A stretch of 64,000 bases of DNA from a bacterium (GTDB lineage: Bacteria; Armatimonadota; UBA5829), in assembly GCA_021371935.1 (NCBI GenBank), contig JAJFVF010000005.1:33222-97221 (forward strand). Reading direction: 5' to 3'. Below, piece by piece: positions 43,598-52,272 of the stretch; positions within the stretch are counted from its first letter, which is position 1, and each line of letters opens with the position of its first letter. The notes beneath the pieces were generated by a model, which made no database searches, was not told the DNA's origin, and worked only from the letters and a program-made list of their open reading frames with translations. Both the position numbers and the translations under genes were made by a program.

Positions 43598-44275
43598 TCA
43601 TCCGGCCTGTGCTTCTATCTTGCCGTCTACAAGTTTCTCCACACGACCCGCATGCGCGGCCATTCTTGGGTCATGAGTAACCATGACGATTGTGATGCCC
43701 TCGTCGTTCAGTTCCCTGAGCATGCCGGCCACACTATCGACGGTTGCCGGGTCCAGGTTGCCGGTGGGTTCGTCTGCAAGGATCATAGATGGACTGTTCG
43801 CCAAGGTTCTCGCCAGTGCGACCCGCTGCTGCTGGCCGATGCTGAGTTCCGACGGCTTGTGGTGGAGTCGGTCGCCCAGCCCTACGCGCTCAAGCGTGGA
43901 TTGTGCGATTGCCTCCTGCTCATCACGGCTCTTTCCCGCGATCATCAGAGGCACCTGAGTGTTTTCAAGAGCCGTCAAGTAAGGTATCAGGTTGAACGTC
44001 TGGAAAAGGAAACCTATTTTTGACCGCCTCAGCTCGATCCTGTCGGCGGGTTTCAGATCGTATATGGACGTACCGTCTACCATGACTTTGCCCGACGTAG
44101 GATGTATCAGCCCACCAAGACTTAGGAGCAGCGTCGTCTTACCGCTGCCGCTAGGTCCGACCAGGGCAACATAGTCACCTTTTTTTACGGTGAGATCTAC
44201 ACCCGCAAGGCCGGAGACTTCTTTCTTTCCACGTCCGTAGTGTTTGACCAATGATTGAGTGGCTATGATTGCCAT
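43598..44275 (-). CDS. ABC transporter ATP-binding protein, MacB/LolD type
   Basis: A 225-residue ATPase with Walker A VALVGPSGSGKTTLLLSLGG, the Q-loop FLFQTFNLIPYLTALEN, signature ELSIGQQQRVALARTLANSP, Walker B MILADEPTGNLD and H-loop IVMVTHDPRM. This matches MacB/LolD exporters that act on periplasmic substrates. It is 4 bases from the permease gene, so the pair forms one transporter. The substrate is unknown; the metal/thiol context suggests a role in envelope stress or metal-thiolate handling. Confidence 0.93.
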   Translation of the reverse strand: MAIIATQSLVKHYGRGKKEVSGLAGVDLTVKKGDYVALVGPSGSGKTTLLLSLGGLIHPTSGKVMVDGTSIYDLKPADRIELRRSKIGFLFQTFNLIPYLTALENTQVPLMIAGKSRDEQEAIAQSTLERVGLGDRLHHKPSELSIGQQQRVALARTLANSPSMILADEPTGNLDPATVDSVAGMLRELNDEGITIVMVTHDPRMAAHAGRVEKLVDGKIEAQAG

Positions 44276-44279
44276 AAAG

Positions 44280-45512
44280 CTATACCTCCATCAGAGTAGC
44301 GGCAGGGTCAAGCCCGGCAGCGTTCTTGGCGGGAATCGCCGTTGCCAGTAGACTCAGCGCCACGGATATTAACAGCGCCCATCCGAGAAGCGAAGGAATG
44401 GGAAGCACCGGTATGTGTGCGATACGCGGGCCAAGCAAGACTGCCAGGACTGTGCCGAGCACATATCCGACTATGCCTCCCACGGCACCCAGGATGATTG
44501 CTTTTCCGTAGAATATGGACAGAAGCTGACGAGGGCTCATGCCGATGGCAATAAGCGTCCCGATCTCTTTGCGCCGCTCCTGAACGTTGGCGAACATATA
44601 GTTAGCTATACTCACCCCGCCCACCAGAACGATGATGACAAGGAATACCAGCGAGAATTGGCTCATCATATTATTGGTCTTGAGCTGGGTGCTGGCGATC
44701 TGCGAAACAGTGACCACTCTTGCGTCGGGCAGAGCCTTGTTGAGACCAGTTATGAGACCCTTGGATATTTCCTTGCAGCATCCGACGATCTCAATTGCGC
44801 TAAGTACTCCGCTCTTGCCATACATTTTTTGCACCGTATGAAGATGGGCGAAGACACGCGAATCATCCACTGTGCCCGTCTGCGGCAGCACCTTACGAAC
44901 AGTGAAGTTCGTGTTCTTGATATCGACTGAACTGCCTTTCTTCAATGACAGAATCTGAGCAACGTCGTGGCCGATAATGGCTTCTTGCGGACCAAGGTCT
45001 CTGATGACCTCCTTGCGCACAGCCGCCTTGTCCAGGGATGAGTCGGTATTACCGGTCTTTACTCCGGCAACATCCACAGCGCCGCACCCCATCGGTTTAG
45101 AAAATATATCACTCCCGGTCTGCCATGCAGGTTTGCTCTTGAACTCGTTCTTGGGTAGTATCCCGGTCAGGATAAACCGGCGGTCCTTGAGCTTGATAGG
45201 CATAGTCAGTTTCGGAGAGAGATTGTCGACTCCCTGCAGACCCGAAGCGGTTATCGTGTCCACATAGGATTCGGGCACTTCAGCATCGGCGAAATCTGCG
45301 CTGTAGTAGTCACTTACAGTCGCGGATTTGGGCAGAATCAGCACATTAGCGCCGAGGTTGTCCAGTTCACGAGCTACAGCCTTCTCGGAGTAAAATGTCA
45401 CCGTCTTTATCCCAACGATGACGGTTATTCCCAGAGTGATCGCGATGAAGCTTGTTATCAGTTGGCTCTTACGTTCGCAGAGCTCCTTAAGTATAATGTC
45501 AATTTTTCTCAT
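44280..45512 (-). CDS. ABC transporter permease, FtsX/MacB type
   Basis: A 410-residue permease with one N-terminal transmembrane helix (QLITSFIAITLGITVIVGIK). A periplasmic MacB-PCD domain (about 45-260) follows, then three C-terminal helices. The last part includes NVQERRKEIGTLIAIGMSPR, the coupling helix region of the FtsX family. The periplasmic domain has Cys pairs (GCGAVD, VGCCKE) of uncertain role. The order is arsR, thioredoxin-fold protein, permease, ATPase, all on one strand. Start ATG at 45512 has AAGGATG near. Confidence 0.88.
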   Translation of the reverse strand: MRKIDIILKELCERKSQLITSFIAITLGITVIVGIKTVTFYSEKAVARELDNLGANVLILPKSATVSDYYSADFADAEVPESYVDTITASGLQGVDNLSPKLTMPIKLKDRRFILTGILPKNEFKSKPAWQTGSDIFSKPMGCGAVDVAGVKTGNTDSSLDKAAVRKEVIRDLGPQEAIIGHDVAQILSLKKGSSVDIKNTNFTVRKVLPQTGTVDDSRVFAHLHTVQKMYGKSGVLSAIEIVGCCKEISKGLITGLNKALPDARVVTVSQIASTQLKTNNMMSQFSLVFLVIIVLVGGVSIANYMFANVQERRKEIGTLIAIGMSPRQLLSIFYGKAIILGAVGGIVGYVLGTVLAVLLGPRIAHIPVLPIPSLLGWALLISVALSLLATAIPAKNAAGLDPAATLMEV

Positions 45513-45545
45513 GACGCATCCTTATCAAGGCCCTGAAATCCAGGG

Positions 45546-46325
45546 TCACTTGCAACCTCCAGGTCCACAACTGCCACCGCTGCATCCGCCGCCGTTCATC
45601 GACTTCATCAGGCTCGCCATAACGCTCGCCTTGGACACTGTTCCATCGAATTTGCCCAATGTCCTGCCTGGAGGAGCCATAACCACAAGTTGTGCATTGG
45701 CAGAATTAACGATGCCCAATTGCTTCAACAGCTTTGATTCTGACCGATCCGACGAATCTATTTTTACTATCTCCACCGCACCGCCGAGTCTGGAATCGGA
45801 TTTTATGCCACGAGCTGTGGCGAGGCATTCTTTGTTATGCTTTGTCTTGGAGCTTTGCAGACATATTGCTGCGAGCTTGCGATCCTGCATCACTTTGAGC
45901 ACTGCAGCAGTACCTTTGGAGACAAAGGCACTCGATAATTTGGACTTATCGATTTCCCTCGGGAATCCACCAGTGATAGCTCCGTTTGGCGCAATCACAA
46001 GGGTCAGTGGGATCGGCGAACGATCCGCGCCATATCGAGAGACTACCTGACGATTTGCCTTGTCGCCAACGTTTACACTGACGAAATTTGCCCGACTTGC
46101 ATACTTTCCCTGGATTGATTTCACATCAGCCAGCATTGCCTTGCTGGCGCTATCGTTGCTCTTGAAAAACGTAACGAACGCATAACGATTCTGCTTGGCT
46201 GCGGCTCGAATTGCGCTTTCCGCGGGCGGTGTCTTGGCTTCGGCTGTCACACCGAGCATTGTACACGCGACCCCGATGACAACAGCTGCAATTGCAGCAA
46301 GACGCGCTGTTCTTTTGGTCTGCAT
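45546..46325 (-). CDS. Exported thioredoxin-fold protein 1, CxxC lost, Cys/Gly tail
   Basis: The 259-residue protein has a signal peptide (AAIAAVVIGVACTMLGVTAE). A thioredoxin-like domain follows, in which the CxxC position reads FFKSNDSASKAM. The cis-Pro loop is present (RSPIPLTLVIAPNGAITGG). The second half (about 130-240) contains ICLQSSKTKHNKECLA. It ends in GGGCSGGSCGPGGCK. It is paralogous to the two following proteins at 47049 and 47904. Without CxxC, disulfide reductase activity is unlikely, and the tail may bind metal. ATG at 46325 has GGAGG upstream. It lies between arsR and the ABC exporter. Confidence 0.78.
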   Translation of the reverse strand: MQTKRTARLAAIAAVVIGVACTMLGVTAEAKTPPAESAIRAAAKQNRYAFVTFFKSNDSASKAMLADVKSIQGKYASRANFVSVNVGDKANRQVVSRYGADRSPIPLTLVIAPNGAITGGFPREIDKSKLSSAFVSKGTAAVLKVMQDRKLAAICLQSSKTKHNKECLATARGIKSDSRLGGAVEIVKIDSSDRSESKLLKQLGIVNSANAQLVVMAPPGRTLGKFDGTVSKASVMASLMKSMNGGGCSGGSCGPGGCK

Positions 46326-46367
46326 TAAGAATTCCTCCATAGCATCATAGTTGCAAACTGTTTCAAT

Positions 46368-46784
46368 CTAGCACTCCCCAGCCGCTCCAGTCCTCCTCTT
46401 GCATGCCGTAGTCTCACAACATGCGGGTTCGGTTTTCTCCGGCCACTTGTTCAAGTCGAATACGTTATCGAAATCGGCGCGGAACTGCTTCATGGCTTTG
46501 CGGTCCAGAGAGTAGTAAGTCCACTTCCCTTCCTTTCGGGAAGTGATGAGCTTTGCCTGCTTCAAAGTCTTCAAATGAAATGATACGTTGGACTGAGTGA
46601 GATCAAGCGCCGGCGTGAACTCACATACACACATTTCACCACGAGTCATAAGCAAGTAGACTATGTGCAGCCGAGTTAGGTCCGCAAGTGCTTTGAACCC
46701 ATCGGCGAGACAACAAAGGCTACTATCGTCACAGAGTATAGCTTTATCCCCTGTCGGGGCTTGAAACCGCTCTTGAATAGACAC
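46368..46784 (-). CDS. ArsR/SmtB-family repressor 1
   Basis: A 138-residue winged-helix metalloregulator. The alpha-3 metal-site region MTRGEMCVCEFTPALDLTQS has CVC, the As(III)-binding motif (ELCVCDL-like). The HTH segment SNVSFHLKTLKQAKLITSRK follows. Extra Cys pairs occur at the N-terminus (LCDDSSLCCLADG) and C-terminus (EPACCETTACKRR). It probably controls its own operon (thioredoxin-fold 1 and the ABC exporter). GTG start with GAGGAGG. Its closest relative in the window is the repressor at 48817. Confidence 0.9.
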   Translation of the reverse strand: MSIQERFQAPTGDKAILCDDSSLCCLADGFKALADLTRLHIVYLLMTRGEMCVCEFTPALDLTQSNVSFHLKTLKQAKLITSRKEGKWTYYSLDRKAMKQFRADFDNVFDLNKWPEKTEPACCETTACKRRTGAAGEC

Positions 46785-46896
46785 GTTACCTCCTCGGTGA
46801 ATGTCTCATCAACACATCAGGATGCGTTGATGCGTTCTTTCACAATACCCACTGCTACAGAGTTCTACGTGATGGAAAAACGATGAGTTCCTGAAA

Positions 46897-46916
46897 GCAT
46901 CAATAATATTTGATGC
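46897..46916. promoter_or_regulatory. Candidate ArsR operator
   Basis: Perfect inverted repeat GCATCAA-N6-TTGATGC in the gap upstream of ArsR repressor 1. A second, looser pair CATCAAC/GTTGATG lies at 46807-46832, next to its start. Confidence 0.5.
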
Positions 46917-47048
46917 GACACCACCATGGTTATCCAAGGATAATATTCTGGAAACACAGTTGTCTGATCGCGGCCTAGAACTATGAGAGGGCATTGCAAC
47001 CGTAATGCCCCCACCAAATTTGTAATGCTAGCTCGGGGCTGGTTCGCA

Positions 47049-47834
47049 CTATCTGCCACAGCCACCCGAGCCACAACCTCCGCTACCACATGTTCCCCCA
47101 CTGAGCGCTTTTATAAGTGTGGCTGCTATCGAATCGGTCGTGGCGGTCCCGTCAAATGTCCCTATGATTCTGCCTGGAGGGGCAATGACCACCATCTGTG
47201 CGTTCTCTGTGCTGGCATCCACTTTCAAGGTCTGAATGAGTTTTGACTCGGAGCTATCGGATGGATCAATCTTGACGATTTCCAGTGCGTTTTGGAACTG
47301 CGCCCCGTACTTTAATCCTTCAGCCGCTGCAAGACTCTCCTTATTGAGCTTTGTCTTAGAGTTCTGTATGCAGATCGCAGCGAGCTTGCCGTCCTGGAGT
47401 ACTTTCAACACTTCAGCCATCCCGTTCGAGACAAATGCATCGGAGATGTCCGTCTTGTTGATCGCGTTCGGATATCCTGCGGTCACGGCACCGTTGGGAG
47501 CAATGACGAGGGTCAGTGGCATTGGAGCGCGATCTGCGCCATATTTTGTGATGATTTCATTGTGGACAGCGTTGCCAACATCTGCAATGACGAAGTTGGC
47601 GCGACTGGAGTAGTTTGCCTGGAGCTTCTTTGCTTCTTCGAGCATCTTCGTGCTTGCCGCGTCGTTCTGCTTGTAGAATGTCACAATTGCGTAGCGACCC
47701 TGCTTTGCGGCCGCCTGAATAGCAGTTTCAGCGGGAGATGTCTTAGTCGCAGCCATTGCCATAGGCGCTGCGCATACCAATGCAGTGATGACCGCTGCCG
47801 TCATGGCGAATCCGACGATCCTGTTCATTTTCAC
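47049..47834 (-). CDS. Exported thioredoxin-fold protein 2, CxxC lost, Cys/Gly tail
   Basis: A 261-residue paralogue of the proteins at 45546 and 47904. The signal peptide includes ITALVCAAPMAMA. The thioredoxin active site is replaced (FYKQNDAASTKM), while the RAPMPLTLVIAPNGAVTAGY block remains. The tail is GGTCGSGGCGSGGCGR. The central ICIQNSKTKLNKESLA corresponds to ICLQSSKTKHNKECLA in protein 1. GTG start (47834) has GGAGGAAATAACA upstream. It follows protein 3 after 69 bases in the same direction. Confidence 0.76.
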   Translation of the reverse strand: MKMNRIVGFAMTAAVITALVCAAPMAMAATKTSPAETAIQAAAKQGRYAIVTFYKQNDAASTKMLEEAKKLQANYSSRANFVIADVGNAVHNEIITKYGADRAPMPLTLVIAPNGAVTAGYPNAINKTDISDAFVSNGMAEVLKVLQDGKLAAICIQNSKTKLNKESLAAAEGLKYGAQFQNALEIVKIDPSDSSESKLIQTLKVDASTENAQMVVIAPPGRIIGTFDGTATTDSIAATLIKALSGGTCGSGGCGSGGCGR

Positions 47835-47903
47835 TGTTATTTCCTCCAGTTGTGTATATTGATTACGGTTCTAATAGAGAGATTTTGGTCTAGATGCCGT
47901 AGC

Positions 47904-48776
47904 CTACGGTCCGCATCCGCCCGCACCGCAGCTACCTCCGCCACAACCACCGCCCCCCAGCGCACTCTTGAGGGTGGTCATGATAGTGTCCATTGTGTCA
48001 GTACTGGCGAACTTGCCGACCAGCTTGCCGGGCGGGGCGAGTACGAGTAGTTGGGCATCAGTGGAACGAGCATCGATCTTGCATTCCTTGATGAACCTGA
48101 ATTCCGCAGGGTCCGATGGATTGATCTTCACAATCTCAACGGCTCCGCCTAGTTCCGGGGCAGCTTTTAGTTCCTCGGCGGTAGCCAAACTCTTCTTGTT
48201 GTTCTTAGTCCTGGGGCCTTGGATACAGACGGCGGCGAGCTTGCGGTCCTGCAAAACCTTGATTACACTCGCCATTCCATTAGAAACGAAGGCGCTGGAG
48301 AAGTCGGTATTCGTTATCTCACTGGGATAGCCTGCCGTGACTGCTCCATTGGGAGCTATCACGAGGGTTAAGGGTATAGGGGAGCGATCAGCACCATACT
48401 GTAAAACCAACTCTTGCTGGATAGGGCTATCGACATCGACGCTGACGAAGCTGGCGCGGCGAGAGAATTTGGCTTGCACCGGTTTCATTGCTGCTTGCAT
48501 CTTCTTGCTGGCAGCATCGTCTTTCCGGTAAAACGTAACGAACACATAGCGGTCCTTCTTTGCAGCCGCGCTGATTGCTGCGCTTTCGGGCGAAGCCTTT
48601 AGTGCAGGCTCGGGCTTAACCTGAGGTTTTTCGGTCACTGCTGTCGTCGTATCAGTGGTATTGGATGCCTGAACCTCATTCTTATCGATCTTGCTATTTC
48701 TTGTTTTGGCCAGGCCGATTATGACCAATGCAATCACCAGCACGACAACGATATAGATAATCCTGTTCTTCTGCAT
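47904..48776 (-). CDS. Membrane-anchored thioredoxin-fold protein 3, CxxC lost, Cys/Gly tail
   Basis: A 290-residue paralogue with an uncleaved-looking N-terminal anchor (RIIYIVVVLVIALVIIGLAK) and a Thr/Glu/Lys-rich linker. It has FYRKDDAASKKM at the former CxxC, the RSPIPLTLVIAPNGAVTAGY block, and a tail GGGGCGGGSCGAGGCGP. It differs from proteins 1 and 2 in the anchor, so it may hold the fold at the membrane. Start ATG at 48776 (or TTG 48779) has AAGGGGGC. It is downstream of ArsR repressor 2. Confidence 0.74.
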   Translation of the reverse strand: MQKNRIIYIVVVLVIALVIIGLAKTRNSKIDKNEVQASNTTDTTTAVTEKPQVKPEPALKASPESAAISAAAKKDRYVFVTFYRKDDAASKKMQAAMKPVQAKFSRRASFVSVDVDSPIQQELVLQYGADRSPIPLTLVIAPNGAVTAGYPSEITNTDFSSAFVSNGMASVIKVLQDRKLAAVCIQGPRTKNNKKSLATAEELKAAPELGGAVEIVKINPSDPAEFRFIKECKIDARSTDAQLLVLAPPGKLVGKFASTDTMDTIMTTLKSALGGGGCGGGSCGAGGCGP

Positions 48777-48816
48777 CAAGTGATGCCCCCTTTAACCTTA
48801 GTAACGGCTCATCTTA

Positions 48817-49218
48817 TCAGGCCATCGAATGTCGAATATCATCGCAGGTTGTGCACGGCGGTTTCTCCGGCCACTTTTCGAGGTCGAATAGGCTGCTAAA
48901 TTCCGACATGAAGTTCTCATAAGCAGGCCGGTTAAGTGAGTAGTACATCCACTTGCCGGATTTTCTAGCCTTTATGAAGCCGGCATGTTTAAGCGTCTTC
49001 AGGTGGAATGACAGGTTCGACTGAGAGAGACCCAGCGCAGGTAGGCACTCGCAGACGCACATCTCTCCGCATCTCAGCAGCAGGTAGAGAATTTTAAGTC
49101 TATGTGGGTCTCCCAGCGCCTTAAAGCCCTCGGCAAACAGTTCCTCTTTATATGCGTCCAACTCAAGTTCGCCTATGGACACATTCGGATTTACTCTTGT
49201 ATCGTTTGGTAAACTCAC
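48817..49218 (-). CDS. ArsR/SmtB-family repressor 2
   Basis: A 133-residue metalloregulator with the CVC motif (LLRCGEMCVCECLPALGLSQ) and HTH SNLSFHLKTLKHAGFIKARK. The C-terminal Cys pair is CTTC. It is close to repressor 1 and probably duplicated with the adjacent thioredoxin-fold genes. GTG at 49218 is chosen because GGAGAAG lies upstream; the frame extends to 49242. Likely controls proteins 3 and 2 downstream. Confidence 0.88.
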   Translation of the reverse strand: MSLPNDTRVNPNVSIGELELDAYKEELFAEGFKALGDPHRLKILYLLLRCGEMCVCECLPALGLSQSNLSFHLKTLKHAGFIKARKSGKWMYYSLNRPAYENFMSEFSSLFDLEKWPEKPPCTTCDDIRHSMA

Positions 49219-49403
49219 AGATTTCTTCTCCAGTGGCGGCAATCAATTCAACGCAACAAAATGTATTGATAGGTTGCATTCAGTATATGCCGCATGTCTC
49301 TGAAATGTCAATGAGAATAGATTGCTAGTGGCCCGCCACGTATTTCAGCGTCTTTACCCCCGGCAGCTTGGCGTAAAACCAACGATGCTATTGCTATCAA
49401 AGT

Positions 49404-50246
49404 CTAGCTGCGAAGCAATGCTGACAATTCGCCTGGACTACAGCAAATCTCATCATCGACTATCCTGGCAAAGCCATCTGGTTCCGATATGAGAGAGATG
49501 GAAGTAGATAGCGCGCGAACCGCTGACAAGATCGCCAAAATCGGCAGGCTCACTCTCGCTACACCCAATTGCTTTAAGTCGTCGATGGTGAACTCGCGGA
49601 TGTTATACGGCATTCCTGCGGCTATGCTGATCGGCCCGCATATCTCTTTCGCTAGCGTCTTTACTTCATCCAAAGTCGCGGCATAGCAGACAAATGCCAA
49701 GTCAGCGCCGGCATCCAGATACATGTTCGCGCGTTTGATTGCCTCCCTTAGCCCATCATTACGATGCTCATAAGCTCGAAGAGCGTCAGTGCGGGCGTTG
49801 ATAATCATATCCGGATTCTCTTCCGCAATGGCAGCCTTACGAGCGGACTTGATCTTCTCGACCATTAGGTCCGCATCAACGATGTTACACTCGCGGCCAC
49901 GTGAAAGAATCTGGTCCTCGATGTTGATCCCTGCCACACCGGCTCCGATAAACCGGCGCATGGTATCAGCTACTGTATCCGGATCACCGTAGCCATCTTC
50001 CCCATCGGCCATCACCGGAACGCTTACTGAACACGTGATGCGGCGAGTGGCTTCCAGATTCTCCTCCAGACCAAGATCAGTCTCAGCCTGGAGGCAACTC
50101 GCAATGGAAATGCTGCCTCCAGAGCACTGAACCGCCTTGAAGCCCGCCTTTTCAATGATGCGAGCACTGATCGGATCATATGCGTCAGGCATAACCAGCG
50201 TCTCTCCGGCATTCAGCAGCTTGCGAAGCTTTGAACTCCTGTTCAT
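49404..50246 (-). CDS. PEP mutase/isocitrate lyase superfamily enzyme
   Basis: The 280-residue TIM barrel has the family start LLNAGETLVMPDAYDPISAR, the metal-binding block VMADGEDGYGDPDTVADTMR, GVAGINIEDQ, and a lid-loop region SRGRECNIVDADLMV in place of the KKCGH loop of isocitrate and methylisocitrate lyases. So it is not a standard isocitrate lyase. Relatives form or break C-C or C-P bonds (PEP mutase, phosphonopyruvate hydrolase, oxaloacetate hydrolase). Sitting beside arsM and arsN2, it could act on an arsenic analogue; this is speculation. Start at 50246 has GTGAGGAAATG. Confidence 0.85.
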   Translation of the reverse strand: MNRSSKLRKLLNAGETLVMPDAYDPISARIIEKAGFKAVQCSGGSISIASCLQAETDLGLEENLEATRRITCSVSVPVMADGEDGYGDPDTVADTMRRFIGAGVAGINIEDQILSRGRECNIVDADLMVEKIKSARKAAIAEENPDMIINARTDALRAYEHRNDGLREAIKRANMYLDAGADLAFVCYAATLDEVKTLAKEICGPISIAAGMPYNIREFTIDDLKQLGVARVSLPILAILSAVRALSTSISLISEPDGFARIVDDEICCSPGELSALLRS

Positions 50247-50268
50247 CTACATTTCCTCACTTTCCAGT

Positions 50269-51147
50269 CTATCCGCAACAACAGCAACTTTTGGGTTTTG
50301 TGGCTCTGACGAATGCGCTGACGAACGAGCTCGCCAGTTCCGCAATTCCGTCCATGCCAAACTGCTGGATAGCTTCATCCGGCAGTAGGCCGTTTGCATC
50401 TTCTGCGGAGTAGGTCTTCACAATCTCGACGCCGGCATCAGTGAATCCGGCTTTCAGCAGCTTGAGCTTGTATTCATTGATCTCAAGCGCACCAGCAATG
50501 CACCCGGTCCATAGGCCGACATGTTCTTTGACCGCATCCGATACCTGCTTGGTAAGGACGATGTCAGCTACGGCGAATCTGCCGCCGGGTTTCATTACCC
50601 TGAACGCCTCTCGAAGCACCTGATCCTTGTTGGTGGAAAGATTTATAACGCAGTTGCTGATAATCACATCCACTGAAGCATCGGGCAGCGGGATGTTCTC
50701 TATCTCGCCCTTTAAGAACTCGACGTTTGTAATTCCCGATTCAGCCTTGTTCTTCTCAGCAAGCGCAAGCATCTCGTCGGTCATGTCGAGTCCGTAAGCT
50801 TTACCGGTAGGGCCGACTCGCTTTGCCGAAAGCAGCACATCGATACCGCCGCCACTGCCTAGATCGAGGACAACTTCTCCAGGATTGAGATTGGCCAGAG
50901 CCATGGGGTTCGCGCAGCCCATCGACGCAAGCAGCGCCTCGACTGGTATCCCCTGAGTCTCAGCCTCCGAATAAAGGTCACGAGTTATGGCGTCTTTGCT
51001 CGTTCCACTGCCGCAGCAGCTTGTTTCTTTGCGCTCGGCGGCGTTCACCGCAACCTGTCCATATTTCTCTTTTACGAACTCCTTGATGTCATTGCCGTTG
51101 GGAGTGGAACTGCCTCCGCAGCAGCATCCACACTTGTTATCAACCAT
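50269..51147 (-). CDS. arsM: Arsenite methyltransferase
   Basis: A 292-residue SAM-dependent enzyme that methylates As(III). The Rossmann motif is [20 protein letters not shown], followed by [20 protein letters not shown] and [20 protein letters not shown]. The ArsM Cys residues occur in [20 protein letters not shown] and [11 protein letters not shown]. The N-terminus has CGCCCGG and TSCCGSGTS and the end is KPKSCCCCG; these Cys-rich ends are unusual. The start at 51147 has AGGTGAGG upstream. It belongs to the arsenic operon running from arsR3. Confidence 0.92.
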   Translation of the reverse strand: MVDNKCGCCCGGSSTPNGNDIKEFVKEKYGQVAVNAAERKETSCCGSGTSKDAITRDLYSEAETQGIPVEALLASMGCANPMALANLNPGEVVLDLGSGGGIDVLLSAKRVGPTGKAYGLDMTDEMLALAEKNKAESGITNVEFLKGEIENIPLPDASVDVIISNCVINLSTNKDQVLREAFRVMKPGGRFAVADIVLTKQVSDAVKEHVGLWTGCIAGALEINEYKLKLLKAGFTDAGVEIVKTYSAEDANGLLPDEAIQQFGMDGIAELASSFVSAFVRATKPKSCCCCG

Positions 51148-51159
51148 TTTATACCTCAC

Positions 51160-51480
51160 CTATTCTTTGATAATATCTACAGAAGCCAGAGCAGGCAGAG
51201 CAAGTCCGGCAGCCACCTGCATCACCTTGAATATCCCACACGGGACGATGCAACCAGCACAGCAGCCTTTGAGCGTCTTACGAACGACCTGATGAATAGC
51301 GCCGTCAAACCCAGCGCCGATTTCAGTGTATCCGTCTACCTGTGGAAAGCCCTCCGCGAGTCGTTTGATGTTTTCGCAGTCGCTTTCAATCTCGAACTTC
51401 ACGTTTTGCATGTCGTCCGATTCAGCAGTGACAGTCGTAGTGAACCCACATACGCCTGCCTTGATTGTAGCCTTTGTCAT
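51160..51480 (-). CDS. DUF6951-type small protein
   Basis: A 106-residue protein of a group I associate with arsenic or methyltransferase neighbourhoods (DUF6951). It starts MTKATIKAGVCGFTTTVTAE, has a middle SDCENIKRLAEGFPQVDGYT, and ends with a CCAGCIVPCGIFKVMQVAAG cluster that may bind metal. Function unknown. The ATG at 51480 follows the CMD gene after 4 bases. The in-frame extension to 51594 overlaps that gene and is not used. Confidence 0.75.
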   Translation of the reverse strand: MTKATIKAGVCGFTTTVTAESDDMQNVKFEIESDCENIKRLAEGFPQVDGYTEIGAGFDGAIHQVVRKTLKGCCAGCIVPCGIFKVMQVAAGLALPALASVDIIKE

Positions 51481-51484
51481 TGAG

Positions 51485-51757
51485 TTACTCTCCACTGCAC
51501 GAACCGCCACTACAGCAGCACGCGCTCGGTGCTTGCTGTTCCTGGGCCATTCCACCCAGCTTCTCATCAGCGTATTTGTCCATGTTCTCGTCACCTTGCT
51601 TGCGTATCATACGTGCTATACTGACGGCATTTCTCATGTCCGAGTCGGATGCGCCAGCTTTCCGCGCTTCCTCCACATGGTAATCGAGGCACGGTTGGCA
51701 TTTCGCCACTACCGAGGCTGCGATTGAAATCAGTTCTCTTGTTTTCGGGTCTAACAT
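51485..51757 (-). CDS. Carboxymuconolactone decarboxylase/AhpD-like protein
   Basis: A 90-residue member of the CMD/AhpD family, with the redox CxxC and proton-relay His in SVVAKCQPCLDYHVEEARKA. The C-terminal tail ACCCSGGSCSGE is a Cys-rich addition that repeats the theme seen in neighbours. Family members reduce peroxidases or decarboxylate. In ars clusters related proteins are often seen. Start at 51757 with AAGGAG; operon with arsM genes. Confidence 0.85.
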   Translation of the reverse strand: MLDPKTRELISIAASVVAKCQPCLDYHVEEARKAGASDSDMRNAVSIARMIRKQGDENMDKYADEKLGGMAQEQQAPSACCCSGGSCSGE

Positions 51758-51784
51758 CGAGCAATCTCCTTGTTATAGATGTTA

Positions 51785-52225
51785 TCATTTGGCACTGTCT
51801 ATGGGAATGCGAAACAACCGCGCGGATACGGGACAAGCCCCACGGAACTCCTCGGATGCCGACAATGCTTCTGGAGCATCTGAGCGTGAAATTTCATCAA
51901 AACATGAGCGGCTGAGCAGATATGGAATCGTCGTGGTCAACGCATAGGCGTCCCGGATTCCGTCGATCTGTGCCTGTTTCAAGATATGTGATATGAGTTG
52001 ACGGCCATACCCTTGTCCGCGCATTGATGGGGCAATCACCAGAGAGCGCAGCAAGGCATCCGGAGGATACGCTTCATATCCCACCGCGCCAACGAGCGTT
52101 CCCTGCGCCTCAAGGACATAGAGATGATCACGATTCTCTGCAATACCGTCAACCGGCAGAGACATCTCTTCAAGCAATGAGATCACTGCGGGCATATCTG
52201 CATCAGTCGCTTTTCGAATAATCAT
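51785..52225 (-). CDS. arsN2: Arsinothricin-type N-acetyltransferase (GNAT)
   Basis: A 146-residue GNAT enzyme with the acetyl-CoA motif VIAPSMRGQGYGRQLISHIL and a middle strand GTLVGAVGYEAYPPDALLRS. The C-terminal block SRSDAPEALSASEEFRGACP with SARLF matches ArsN2, whose relatives acetylate arsinothricin or related aminophosphinates. The name rests on this C-terminal pattern and the ars context. CGGAGG precedes the start. It lies 59 bases after the universal stress gene end. Confidence 0.8.
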   Translation of the reverse strand: MIIRKATDADMPAVISLLEEMSLPVDGIAENRDHLYVLEAQGTLVGAVGYEAYPPDALLRSLVIAPSMRGQGYGRQLISHILKQAQIDGIRDAYALTTTIPYLLSRSCFDEISRSDAPEALSASEEFRGACPVSARLFRIPIDSAK

Positions 52226-52272
52226 ATCGTCCTCCGAGCAAACATAGAGTTTTGCTTGTTACCTGCCTCTGG

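Noticed and set aside
49325..49387. Short frame RWFYAKLPGVKTLKYVAGH on the minus strand between the ArsR and PEP-mutase genes
   Set aside because: Only 19 residues with a stop on each side; could be a gene tail remnant, but no family match can be supported.
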